This document shows, piece by piece, positions 20,971-33,800 of a DNA stretch of 64,000 nt. The notes below the pieces were generated by a model. The model made no database searches. It worked only from the letters and a program-made list of their open reading frames with translations, and was not told where the DNA came from. Source of the DNA: Brachypodium distachyon (taxonomy: Eukaryota > Streptophyta > Magnoliopsida > Poales > Poaceae); the NCBI RefSeq assembly GCF_000005505.3, contig NC_016134.3:44792650-44856649 (forward strand), read 5' to 3'. The position numbers were made by a program, and so were the translations under genes. Positions within the stretch are counted from its first letter, which is position 1. Every line of letters begins with the position of its first letter.

Positions 20971-22205
20971 TGGGCAGAGGCAGCGCCCGACCACCCTAGG
21001 CAGTTGCCTGGGCTCGCTGCCTCCCGGTAGCCTAGGTATCGATCAATTAAAACACCGAAAAAAGATCACGAGTCGTGGTTTGCCCCAGCAAAATCGTTTT
21101 GGGCTTCAATTAGACAGTGGGCTGACTTCAGATGCAAAATTGAGAAGCTCAATGGTCACAGCCCACTCCCAAAACCAGATCAAATCGCTCCGCATCTCCT
21201 CGCCCTATTCGCTGGCTGTTTGGTGGCTTCCAGAGTCCAGACTGTTCGCGCTGCTGCTGCTCTGCTCTCAGCGGAGGGTGAAACCGAGAAAGAGAGGCGG
21301 GGCAGTGCTGGCAGCGGGCTGACTGGCTGGGCACGTGGCCGACAGCGTGAGGATCCTCGTCGTCTCGTCCCCTTCGTCTTGAACACGTGATCAAGATTGC
21401 TACTCCCTCTGATCCATAATAAGTGTCTTGGGTTGAGTACAAGAGAGAGTATTTGCTAACTGATTTTGGGAATCAAGGTGTGGGCTTGTGGGGCTTTGGA
21501 TGTGTTCTAGGTAGTTGTTATATCTTGGTTACACTTTCCATTCTAGATAGTTAAATATTAACTTCAAAACTCAAATCATTATGCGTAACCAAATCAGAAA
21601 TAAATGGTTCAATGACTTGATGATATGTTACACCGAGCAGGAGTTATTCAAGTCACTTGATGATAAGGATATTATTCGAACATTTACCGCGATGAAGTAT
21701 CGAAAAGGGCATTTGCCTCGTGATTTTCAGTAGTACGTTTCACTTACCCTCTCTGTTCTTGAAAGCTCTCTATTTTGAATGTATTCATAACACTTAAGTT
21801 TTTTCAATTACAAATCCATTTTATTTTATCTTGTAGTGTCTTCTTCAACATTTGGATGGTGATTTCGATAGCTATTCTTTTGCTGGAAAAATGGTGGTTT
21901 GGTGCTATGACCAGGATTTCGTTGTCGAGTGACTCTAGTAGTATTGTCTTTATTTTGGTCTATTAAACTGATCATTGATATTGTTGTATCGATTAGTGCA
22001 GTTAAAAACTATTTATGTCAGCACAAAGTTCAGAATTTCTTTTTAGTTTTCACTATTGACGTGGATTTGTGGTCCGGAAGTTTGGTTCTATTTAATAATG
22101 TATATGTTATCTAGCTGAATAGACTACCCAATTTTGATTCAGTTTAGACAAATAGTCTCAACCTTGCCCAGGCTGCGCAAAAGTCCTAGCTCCAACCATG
22201 GTCAT
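20970..22205 (+). mobile_element. Decayed hAT element with transposase C-terminal relic
   Basis: The frame at 21,581-21,733 reads MRNQIRNKWFNDLMICYTEQ and then ELFKSLDDKDIIRTFTAMK before a stop. This closely resembles the C-terminal dimerisation tail of plant TTF-type zinc-finger hAT transposases. The left edge (gggcagaggcagcgcccgac, near 20,970) and right edge (ccttgcccaggctgcgcaaa, near 22,160) carry the GC-rich subterminal sequence expected of such elements. Most of the transposase is deleted, so the element is dead. The exact ends are uncertain. Confidence 0.6.
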
Positions 22206-23883
22206 ATCGGTTTTATCCCATGGTTACCCGAATGAACCAAAAAATGCTAGTCTCTGTTTGACTGTTTCCTCCTACCCATGCCATAACATTTACCTAAACA
22301 AACGGGTAACACAATAAAACAGTCTGTGGATTAAAAGAAGACTGACTGCGTCTATTGCTAATGCTTTTAAACTATTTAAGAACAAACATATAGTAAGTAC
22401 ATGTTTAAGAACAAAGAAGAGAGATGTATAAGTACCTCGACATGATTTGCAGATAGCGTCCACACACGGTAATGAAGTACCTCAAGAACCACCCATCACT
22501 ATCCATCCACCAGCAAGGGATTTGGCCAGGGAGAACAAAAGCAGCACCACAAGCACATACCATGCAACAAAGGATATGAGGACAGCGCAGATACAAGTCT
22601 CCAGAGACACAAGAGCACCTCTCCAGTAACCTATGTCTTCCTTGTCGTCAACAATAGGAGGCCTGAAGAGAGATTCCGCGGTCTGCTCGATCCCAACACT
22701 CTGACAATTGCCCGGCCACGATGTACACCAGCGTGTGACAGCGGTGTGGACCATGCCAAAGTAGAGGAGTACCAAGCTGTCCAAGCATGCATTTTACCGA
22801 ACAGGTGGAAGGCGCAAAGTCAGGAGGCGGACGTAAGAGACACGGAAAAAGGTCGTGCTGGCCAGACAAACAGGTAGACGCAGGCGAGCTGGGCCAAGGC
22901 CCGGAGGAGCATGCGGCTGCCTGGCGGTGGCGGCCGATGCGCAGCAGCAGATCGGCGACACGAGCAAAAACATATTGAAGGCGAACGAATCCTCCGGCGA
23001 GGGGTCCATCTCACCGGACCGAGCGCTGGAGGAAGGACAGGTACGACGTGCTGCGTAGGGAGGATGTCGAGAGCTGCGCCGCCAACGCGACGAGAAGAGG
23101 GGGCCGTGCGCGCCGGCGGAGACGCAGGGAAGGAAGCGGCCGCCGCCATGGAAAGCGACAAGAAGAGGGGGCCTCCGGTGGATACGCAGGGGACGCGGCG
23201 GCGGGTTGCGCCACCATGGAAGGCGACGCGAAGAGGGGGGCGTGCGCGACGGCGGAGACGCAGGAGAGGAATGGCCGGTGGCGGTGGCTGGCGACTAGGG
23301 AGTAGGGAGGCGGGTGACATTTTTTTTTTCTCTTTTACAGCGGTGAGTAATAGGTGGCGAACGGGCCCGGCACGGCACGGCCTGCCAATTAATCGAGCCG
23401 GCACGGGCCAGGCCTGTCACGCCCTCTTATAAACGGGCCGTGTCGTGCCGGCCCGCTTCGGCCAAACCCCGGCCCAGGCACGGGACACGAGCCAGGTCGG
23501 GCCGGGTCAGCCTGGTGGGCTCAAAAAAGGCCTGGCTCCTTCGTCTTCCTCCTGCTGCAGTGCTGCTGCCCGCCACTGCGCGCCCGTGCGCCGCCGCTGA
23601 GGGAGAGGGCCAGTGGGGCCAGACCGCCAGAGCCCAATTGGAGGGAGCAGCTGCTCAGCAGTTTTTGAAATTTGAGAATTGCCACTACAACTACGCCCAG
23701 TATAACTGAGTACAGTCGAGTTCCCAACTGACTAATCCACACTCCGCCTAAAAAAGAAAGAGAAAGGACTAGAACAAACCGGGGTTCCGCCGTTCCGACC
23801 GCCTCGCCGCCGCCGGCCACCACCTTCCAACTCCAGTCTCCAGGTAACCTACCAATCCCTCTACCGGAATCGATCGACTCTCC
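22206..23883. other. Intergenic transposon-rich region with captured-looking fragments
   Basis: A minus-strand frame at 22,482-22,784 contains a hydrophobic stretch (CICAVLISFVAWYVLVVLLL) that could be a membrane-protein fragment, and I cannot name it. From 22,790 to 23,330 GC-rich frames are open on both strands and look like composition artefacts. From 23,355 to 23,520 the sequence is packed with cgggcc, ggcacg and gtgccggcccg motifs typical of transposon subterminal regions. The stretch 23,700-23,883 should contain the promoter and 5' UTR of the next gene. Confidence 0.4.
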
Positions 23884-26800
23884 ATGCCATTCAGAAGCTG
23901 CTACCTTGCGCAGCCACAGATGCCCGGCGAGGCGGCTACTGATGGGGACAACCCGCCGGCGGCGCCCATGGCTCAGCACCACCAGCACGAAAGTGCCGAT
24001 TCCGATGGTGACCGCAAGGAGGAGGGCTTGTTTACCATGGAAGCCGAGCCGGCCGGGGCCATGGAGCCGTACAAGCTCCCCAGGAGGCTCTTCCAGATGC
24101 TCTACCGGCACCAGCAAGAGGGCCTCCGGTGGCTTTGGGCGCTGCACTGCAAGGCCACCGGAGGGATCCTCGCCGACGAGATGGGCCTCGGGAAGACGAT
24201 GCTGGTCGGTGGTACCCTCTGCTTCTCAAAGCTCTCAACTTCTTCACCGTTGTTGCGTAGACCAAGACTTGCCTTTTCTTTTCCCCCTAAAAAGACGTTT
24301 TCTTTCCCCTTGTTATCCAGGTTTCCGGTTTCTTGGCCGGATTATTTCACTCTGGGTTAATCAAGAGGTCGTTAATTGTTGCCCCGAAGTCTGTCCTAAC
24401 CCATTGGGTGAAAGAGCTTTCAGCTGTGGGACTCGAAGACAAGATCAGGGAGTATGATATGCTGCAAATCTGCAATATATTTTTACTATCTCAAACTGAT
24501 ATGAACCAATTTCTGTTAATTAGGTGTGTTTGATTTTGTCTCTCTCTTTTCTTTTCATGTGAACAGCTACACAGGGACTAGCATAAATGATCGCAGCCAT
24601 CAGCTTCAGTGCATCCTCAAGGTTAGATTTAAACACCAACAGAAAGATTTTTGTCTTCCAGTTCATCAGGACATGCCTTAGTTACTACAGGTTTGGAATT
24701 TGTTTAGTTAGGAGTCATGTGTAAGCTCAGTTGTGCAAGGATGAATAAATTAAATACCTAGAACAATAGCACCGTGGCACTCCCTTTTTTTCTTCTGAGA
24801 AGCACCTTAGGACCTAGGTTTCATTTTTAAATCTCAGCTACTAAGCATCACATTACTGTCTTCCTTCAGGAGGGTGGCATTCTTCTAACAACATATGACA
24901 TTGTCCGGAACAATAGCTCACTAATAAGAGGCAACTACTGCGGTGATGCTAACAACGGTGATGAAGAGATGCCTTGGGACTATGTTATTCTTGATGAGGG
25001 GCATATTATGCGGAATCTAAAAACACAAAGGGCACAGAGTTTGTTTCAAATACGTTCTGCTCATCGCATTGTCATCACTGGAACACCTTATCAAAATAAC
25101 TTAATGGTACCGCAATTACTGAAACTTTGTAGATTGTCTGTACATCACACTTTCATTATTTGAAAAACTTAAACAGCTACTGAACATGTCTATTATGGCA
25201 GGAAATGTGGGCTTTGTTCTATTTCTGTTGCCCTGACATTTTGGGTGATAAGGATGAGTAATTCCCTTACCCACCCTATTTTTTTTTCTGCATTAGCTAT
25301 GTGGTATGGTTTTGTTAATTGAAGTGTAGTTTGTCTTGGTCACTGCAGGTTCAAAGTAAGATATGAGAAGCCATTACTCTGTGGAAACGACAAGAATGCT
25401 ACTGATCAAGAGAAGCACATGAGTTTAAAAGCAGCAAATGTTTGTATCCTGCTACATTTTCTGTTTGGGTTGTCTTGAGTTTAGTTACCTCATGTGCTTC
25501 TGAATGATAACCTTGTGCATGCTGTCCTAATCTTCTTCTACCATGTGTTTGGTTCTCAACTATAATGCTCAGGAATTTAAGGAGCGCATTAAACCATACT
25601 TTCTCCGACGCCTGGAAAGTGAATTATTCGGCAACAGTTTTGAAGAGAAAGATAAAATTCTACCTCAGAAGAATGAACTAACCATCTGGTTAAAATTAAC
25701 ATCTTGCCAGGTAAATAGTTTGCTACTGCGATCTGATGCTCTATTCCATTTATTGAACTTTGTTAACTATATTTGTGTATGGATTGGTGCTTTCTATCAA
25801 AACAAAGTTGAAGTAAAAATAAATAAATCACAATAAGTGCCTATTTTGCACCACTTACTACTCCATTACTAATAATACTGCTTTAGGATTGTGTTGGGAG
25901 AACAAAACACTGCTCGTTTTTGTTTCAGAGGCAAAAGAAAATCTCCAGGCTATTTTTTCCTTTTCTTTTGGTGCAGAGGCAATTGTATGAGGCCTTTCTG
26001 AAGCTGGTTCATTCACAGACTGAAGCGCTGAAACTTTCATCCTTGGAAGCCATCACGGTACTGCTGATGTTTGCTTTTTTCTTTGGCCCTGTTGTCTGCT
26101 TCCATTGAACTTGAGTGATCATTTCTGGGAGTTCATCAAAGTTCCTTATGTGCTTTCTCTTGTATATGTAGTGCCTACATTTACTATTAGTACTGCAGCA
26201 AACGTTGTTGTACACATATGACTTCTTGATCCTTTGGTGCCCCTATGTGTTCACTTATTTTATTTAACTCAAAACAGATTTTGAAGACAATATGTGATCA
26301 CCCACTGCTCTTAACTCAAAGAGCTGCTGAGGATATTAGGGAAGGAATGGGTACCATATGGAATAATCAAGCAATGTGCCTGGTGGAACGGATTCTTGAA
26401 GATGGGCTCCATGTTGACAATGTGCTTCAAGTTGTGCGAGATGTCTCCTGCAAGATAGGTTTTATCCTGCCATTATTGGTTAGTGTTTGTTTCATGCATC
26501 TCTATTTTATACTCCATCCAGTCCAGTAAAAAATATAAACATGTCACTTTTGTATGCGCACCAACAACTTCTTGGATTCTGCGTTCTATATGTTTACATG
26601 CATCTACAATGGTCATTGGTCACTAATTTTTGGCTGTCAAAACTAGTATCATATCATAAATTACATGTATGTACATGTTTAATTTTACTATTTGGGTAAA
26701 AGTTAAGAATCAAACAGTATTTTGGAGATCATGCTAAGGAGAAAAATGATTTGCTTGTGTATTGAAGGAGTTCACTGGAAAAATCACACTATTAATGTTT

Positions 26801-29800
26801 CATTTTCCAGAAAAACCTTGTTGAAGAGGGCCACAATGTTTTGATCTTTTCACAGAGTCGAAAAATGCTTAACGCTATTCAGGTATGGCTTTTCTTACAT
26901 TAATCTTTGATGTCCTGTTAATCTTTACAGCCATGCAAGTGTGCCTAATATATAATTAATGTCCTGTTAAATATTTGTAAATGCTTTGATTGAGTTGGGG
27001 AAGTCTTTATGAGCTAAGCTTGCTAATGGAACATCCATATAGATAGTTAATTCCTGCTGTGACTTGGTTTGACTGGTCCACTTTAAGGGGCAATATTCGG
27101 TGCCCATGAGGGCATGACTACCTGTATTGTTTATGTTTTCATGATAAAAGTAGATGAAGGCCTACACTTGTGTGCTTATCTGTATAAAATTTACTTTCAA
27201 ATAGTAAGAGTTCAGGGGCATGTTTAGTATGTCCATCTTTACCTGTTACCTTAGCAATTCAAAAAGCAGGAATCTATAGTGTCGGAGGGCCATAAGTTGC
27301 TGCGCATTGATGGTAACACCAAGGTATCTGAGAGGGCAAAGATTGTGAAGGTGCCTCCTTGTTTTTCAATCTATCAAGTTAAGCCATGGACTCCATTGAA
27401 TATTTTATTGCTAACTTCATATGATATTTTTGCACTCTGTAGGACTTCCAAGATGGTTCTGGAGCTCCAATATTGTTGTTGTCCTCACAAGTTGGTGGAC
27501 TCGGCAATACACTCACCAAGGCAAATCGTGTTATAATAGTTGACCCTTCTTGGAATCCAAGGTACGCAGCAAATCTGGATCGTAAATGCTGCACATATTA
27601 TTCCTTAAACTAATCAGTTTTTCATTTTACAGTACAGATAACCAAAGCGTCAGCCGTGCTTATCGAATTGGGCAGAGAAAGGATGTGATTGTATATCGCC
27701 TGGTGACTTGCGGGACCATTGAGGAGAAGATATACAAGCTGCAGGTATTTAAGTTTTAAATAAGGCCATGTAAGAAAAATCAGAACAGTGTAATGGCAAA
27801 TATCTTAATCTTACATTACATTGGAAACTTGCTTTCTTCGCAACAGCCCTATATTTTTTCTTCAATTCATTGACACATCAAACACAAGTTATTTTCAGGG
27901 TTTAACAAAATGCTAAATTATGATGCCGCAAAAGAGTACGCAAAAATATAATTTCTGATTTTGCTATTTCAGGTCTTCAAGGGAGGTCTTTTTAAGACAG
28001 CTGTAGAGCACACAGAACAAGCACAATACTTCAACCAGGAGGCACGTGTATTGTAGATTTGTAGATCCTAATGGAGAACTTCACTTCTTGCATGTTTTGC
28101 ATTGTATCATGTGGATTATATTGAACTTACAGGTGGTCTTTTCCTCACAATTTTACCTTCAGGATATGCGTGAGTATCTTAGTTCTCCAACAGAGGGGTT
28201 TGATGTTTCTCCTACCCAACATCAATTGCAAGAGGAGCATAGTCAACAACTTGTCATGTAAGAAGTTTAGTTTTTTTTTAAATAGCGCTTGGGTTTCTAC
28301 TGATTCTTAAACAATTGCAATTTGCATTAATAATCATTTATTCACTTGCCAATATTCATTTGTGTGAAAGTTAGACATGTTTTCTCATGAACTATTATAT
28401 TTCATGATAATCTAATCCCTTTCGGTTCCTATATATTTTTCAAACGCGAAGTTTCATTCGCGAAATGGAACAACTACGTTTGAGTGGTTCTTGTGGAGAA
28501 TCGAATCCATTCTCTCCCCAAGTTTCATCACTTAGTGGGAAGTGATGGATTTTTTTTTCATTAAACATTCATCAGCAAGAGGAAACAAGTTAATATTTTT
28601 TGTTTTATCAACGCCAAAACTGCACTCAGAATTATTAAGCTTTTCCCATGCATTTCTGTTAGGCGTATTGACACCAAATCCCACGTGATGTACTGGTGTT
28701 CTTCTGGTTAAGATTTTTATAGCTGCATTTCCATTTCTTCTTTTTTGAAAAATTCAAGCTCAATTACCCCAGCCTCTGCATCATCGATGCTTATAGCCTA
28801 AATGAATATTGAATGGTTTCCTGTTCAAAGAAAAAACTGCATACTGAGTCGCCCTCTGCCATTGTCTTTTAATCAAATTATCTTTTGAGAGGATGATGCC
28901 TGGGCAAAGAAACCAAATGAACACTTTAATTTTAGTTTCCATTTCTGAGTTTATTATTGATTGGCCTATCCACCTCCAGGGATGAGTCCTTGAGGAAGCA
29001 TATCCAGTTCCTGGAGCAACAAGGTATTGCTGGTGTGAGCCATCATAGCCTCCTGTTTCAAAGACCAGTGATCATACCAACTTTGGATGATAGTGTTGTG
29101 CTGGACAGGTTTGTCATTCCTCACTCATTTGAACAATTTATTACATTTGCGTATAAAGTCTTTCTCATGATGATGCATAATTTTAGAGTCTTTCATTAAA
29201 TCTTCATATTTAGCTTTGTGATTCACTGATTGCCTTTCGCCCACACAACCATTCACGTTCCTCTGTCACGGCTGGAACTGAAAAACTAAGTCAAGGGTTT
29301 GTGTGCAGGAAGCCTAAAGACATATTGGTCAGGCGCTGCTTTGCCAAGAGAGGGTAACCACCATTGGTCTCTCTGTGTGTTGTGAATTAATTGGACTGCT
29401 TAGTGGCCCTAATGTATAATCGACTAAAGGGATCTTCTGTCCATAAATTTTGTGCAGGCGAGCTCTTGCTCCCGAGCAGACAATCGATGATGACATGCTC
29501 AAGAATATGAAGACAGGAAGGGCCAATGAAATATATGAGATTAGAAAAGAAATGGCCAGTCTGGAAGAAACCAGAAGACATATCAGAGGTTTGGAGCATG
29601 AGTATGTGCGGGAGCTTGTTGAAATGCCGGACAGTGCAAGCTGGGACAAAAGGCATCTGGAGAAGACACGGGAGCAAATTGACGGTCTGCATCGAGAGTA
29701 TGCAGCCAGATTTGATGAAATGATGGAGAGGATCAAGCAGAGAACCACATGTGACATGGTGGAGAAGATGGCAAGGGAGATGATGGAGTTAGATCAGGAA

Positions 29801-29896
29801 TTGATTGCCGACTTTGACGAAATGGTGGAGACGATGATGCAGACAAGCAAGCTGGATGGAGAAGTGGTGAGAAGCCTAGCGTTTCTTTGTGAGTAG
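23884..29896 (+). CDS. CHR24: SNF2-family ATPase, CHR24/ERCC6-like, N-terminally short
   Basis: Eighteen exons are in frame and encode 823 aa: 23884-24204, 24321-24451, 24567-24621, 24870-25106, 25202-25257, 25349-25439, 25573-25710, 25977-26057, 26278-26478, 26811-26882, 27270-27350, 27443-27561, 27633-27744, 27973-28041, 28163-28257, 28980-29108, 29309-29353, 29458-29896. This is a nuclear DNA-dependent ATPase of the CHR24 type. Helicase motifs include DEMGLGKT (98-105), DEGH (211-214), [15 protein letters not shown] and the motif VI region [10 protein letters not shown]. The C-terminal flank ([45 protein letters not shown]) matches the family. Known homologues have several hundred residues before the helicase core, and here there are about 65. 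The last exon encodes an acidic, Met-rich coiled coil unlike the usual tail. Intron 14 is GC-AG. An alternative start lies at 23,920. It could be a diverged paralogue rather than the orthologue. Confidence 0.85.
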
Positions 29897-30897
29897 CATT
29901 TGAGAAGTAGAGAGAAAGGAATCACTTGGTAAATTTGGGCCCTGAATCTGATGCTGCAAGAGGAAGGATGTCGGAAGCTGACTGCGCCGAAGACGAGCCG
30001 ATCATCTGGCCATGGTGAAAATTTCGGCGTTTTCAACAGAAGAGCGTATGCGTGGTCGATGGATGGAGCTGTAAACATTTCCTGCCCGGTGCTAGTGTCC
30101 TGTTTCTGCTTGCTCAGTTTCTCCTTGGTATTTCTGGATGTGCATGTATGTATGCTGGTTGTCTGTTGTTTCAGTGAACAACTTGATGCTACCAGCTACT
30201 CCATTGACTAATTGAATGCATATATAGTTTGGATGGTTTGGATCATGATAAATGCAGATCTGAGTAGATTTATCTATAGACTTGGTTAAACTTAAAGAAG
30301 TTTGAGTGTAGTACTCCGTTGATTCATCAAAATACGATTAGCTACCGCCTACAGGACGGAGTGCTAGCAATGTCTCGTCTTCTTCCCCACTCAGCCACTA
30401 TCGCACGCCGCCGTCTCCCCCCGTCGGCCACGGGCCACCACGCCCTCCTCTCCGGCCACCGCAGCTGTCTTCCTCCTCTCCGCCCTGCGCCCCTGGCCGT
30501 CTCTTACCTCCGGCAGCCGCCACCATCGTCTCTCTCATCTCCGGCCGCCGCGGACGTTCTCGACCTCGACAACTCCGCCTCCGCCCTGGTCCTTGACGGC
30601 CAGCGGCGAGGCCCTCTGGATCCGGCCGCCGCGGACACCTACACGGTCAGCGTCGAGACCCTCATGATCGGCCCCTTTCGACTTTTTAGCGGGAGGAGAC
30701 TTTCCATGCATAGCTGGCAAGATAGAGATCTAGGGAGTTCTTTAGTCTGAAATGATTCAGATCTGGCCATTGTTTACTCGAACCAACGACATAAAAAATA
30801 CAAGGGAGCTACGCGCCGTTGCTCCGTCCACACCGTCACTGCATTTGCCATCTGCGAGCTCATATCTAGCAAGGCGGAAAGCACCGAGCGAGCAACA
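29897..30897 (+). other. CHR24-like 3' UTR and immune-receptor promoter, with an unassigned open frame
   Basis: 30,091-30,240 is homologous to the 3' UTR of the immune receptor at 34,343-34,514. A GC-rich frame from an ATG at 30,370 to 30,750 encodes an Arg/Pro/Ser-rich peptide with VLDLDNSASALVLDGQRR and YTVSVETLMIGPFRLF. It may be a captured exon, and I recognise no family. The stretch 30,760-30,897 is the likely 5' UTR of the receptor gene. Confidence 0.4.
30091..30240 (+). repeat. 3' UTR duplicate, copy 1 (CHR24-like gene)
   Basis: The segment from gctagtgtcctgtttctgct to atatatagtttggatggttt aligns with 34,343-34,514, including tgcttgttgtctgttgt-type and gactaattg blocks. Coding sequence upstream is not shared. 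Confidence 0.85.
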
Positions 30898-33800
30898 ATG
30901 GCGGAACTTTTGGTGAGCGTGTCCACAGGGGCAATGGGTTCCCTGCTGTGCAAGCTGGGTGCTATTCTGAATGATGAATTCAAGCTGCTCAAGAACGTCA
31001 ACGATGACATCAAGTTCCTCAAAGATGAGCTCGAGGCCATGCAAGTGTTCCTCCTTATGATGGCAGAAGTGGAGGAACCTGACAAGCAATCCAAGCTTCG
31101 TGCGGATGCCGTGCGAGAAATGTCCTATGATATCGAGGACAGCATCGACAAGTTCATGATTCTTGTGGAACATGAGCCCAGCTCTAGGTCAGATGGCCTT
31201 GGAAAGCTTTTCGGCAAAAGCATGAAAAAGATAGCGGACCTCAAGACCCGCCATAAGATCGCCAAAGACATCAAAGACATCAAGAAACAAGTCAAGGAGA
31301 TCAGCGATAGATATGCAAGGTACATAAATTAGTTTTGCATTACAGCACAGGCTTTTTTCTCTATCAAGCATATCAACCCTCAGCACCTCGCACCAATTTT
31401 ATCACTTCTGTTTTATAGAACTTTTATTTCTAACTTCTTGCTCGGTGATCACAAGGTACAAGATCGACTAGAAATGCAAAAGTTGACCCTCAAATTGTGG
31501 CGATCTACAAAGATGCAGCAGAACTCGTCGGCATTGATGGCCCGAGAGACGAGATTGTGAAGTGGTTGAGTGAGGGTGAATCGGCACATCGACAAAATGT
31601 TGTCTCTATTGTTGGATATGGGGGGTTAGGCAAGACAACTCTTGCCAAACAGGTCTATGACAAGCTTGGAGCAAACTTCGAGTGTCGGGCTTTCGTTTCA
31701 ATTTCACGTAGTCCTGACATGGCAAAGATCTTGAATTCTATATTATCTCAGTTCCGCAACGAAGATTATTCTCATGCTGAACTAGGGGATCCACAACTCA
31801 CCATCGACAAGATCAGAAATTTCTTGAAAGACAGAAGGTATGAAACTACTCTAGTGTGTACATAGTTTTTCGGAGAAAAGTTAATTGGACAGACCTTAGT
31901 TGCGCTGTCGTTGGTAGTGAACTAGTGATCGAGTAGCTACAACTTCAAAAATTTAAATTGTATAAATGTAAATTACATGGTAGTTTGAGATGTCCTAACG
32001 GTTTAGTTACTGCAAAGTCAAAGAGGGTTTTTTTCTGTTATTTATGCAACTCTAATTTTAAAATAGAAATAGATCCCTAATTCACAGCTTCTTCCAATTA
32101 TTTGACTTCACATGGCCACATTTTGTGTGCCGAAGTGTTGTGCCACAGTTTTTGCCATGGACAAACTGATCGCTGAAACTTGACGACCTTTAGTGATGGA
32201 TTTGTGTGTAGTAATACAGCATATTCCTTTTCTCATAAATAAACACGCGCCGATATCCACAATAGTTGATACATCGCATTATGTTTTCCATCTCAAGTTT
32301 AATTGTGGCAAAATTAAACTTTCAACACATATTATTTAGTGCACTTTTTCACAGCATAACATTGCAGGTACTTTATCATAATCGATGACATATGGGATGC
32401 AGAGTCATGGCGAACTCTCAGTTGTGCATTATTCAAGAATAGATGTGGTAGTGTAATAATGACCACAACGCGTATACATGATGTAGCTAAATCATGTTGC
32501 TCTTCTCATGGGGATCTTGTCTACAAAATCCAACCACTTAGTGCTGCTGATTCGAAGAAGTTATTTTTCAAGCGTATATTTGATTGTGAAGAAAAGTGCC
32601 CTTTAAACTTGAAAGAAGCATCTGATAATATCTTAAAAAAATGTGGTGGTTTACCACTGGCCATAAATGCCATATCAAGCATGCTGGCTACCGGGAAAAC
32701 AAAAGAAGAGTGGGATCATCTACGGCTTTCTATTGGTTTTGCACGAGGAAAAAATTCTGACATTGATACCTTGGATTACATATTATCTCTGAGCTACTTT
32801 GACCTTCCCCTCTATCTAAGAAGTTGCCTACTGTACTTGACTATGTTTCCTGAAGATTATGAGATTGAAATGCAGCGATTAGTACAAAGATGGATTTCTG
32901 AGGGTCTCATCCATGGTGAAGCTGGGCGTGATCTTATTGAACTGGGAGAGACATATTTCCATGAGCTTGTCAACAGAAGTTTAATACAGCCCGTGGACAT
33001 AGGGTATGACGGCAAGGCATCACGTTGTCGAGTACACGACACTGTCCTTGATTTCCTCATTTACAAATCAACTGAAGAGAACTTTTGCACTATGTTAAGC
33101 AGTCATGTCAAGTCAGATAGCAGAGTTCGTCGGCTCTCTCTGATGGAAAATGAAGATCCAGGAAGTGTGGAGCAATTGGATTTATCTCATGCCCGCTCAC
33201 TTTTTGCTTTTGGGTTTACCCGGAAATATTTTCCTTCCCTTGTGAACTTAAATGCTCTGCGTATGCTTGATCTACATGGTTGCCGTCGACTAGTAAATCA
33301 CCATATCAAAGATATTGGAAGACTGTTTCAGCTGAGGTACTTGAATATATCCTGGACAGCTATAAATGAGCTTCCTAGACAAATTGGAGATTTGGAGTAT
33401 CTAGAGACGCTAGATGCGTCATTCACAGGATTAGTTGAGCTGCCCGAATCAGTTACTCGGTTAAAACGATTAGCACGTCTGTTTGTTCCTGCTAAAATAA
33501 AACTGCCTGATGAGATTGGAAACATGAACAGCTTGCAAGAACTTTGGGATATAAACCCCTTCAAGCAATCCCTGAACTTTCTGGAAGAGCTCGGCAAACT
33601 AACAAATCTGAGAAACTTGAGAATTATTTGGGACTCCGATGGATCTGACGATGCAAGTTACAAGGGAAAAGAGCTAGTGTCCTCCCTCTGTAAATTGGAC
33701 GCATCCAACCTTCGCACCCTCCATATTGAATTTTATTTGACAGAAAGAGAAGCAACCTTGATAAGGCATCCGTTCTTCCCTGCTCTCAATAGCATTCGAG

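Noticed and set aside
22820..23432. Frames of 173-194 codons on both strands
   Set aside because: They are simultaneously open, Arg/Pro/Ala-rich and lie in transposon-like GC-rich sequence, so they are not credible genes.
30898..31520. Immune receptor as a frameshifted pseudogene
   Set aside because: The first acceptor tried (31,456) gives a stop, but 31,463 restores a frame whose total length is divisible by three and joins intact motifs.
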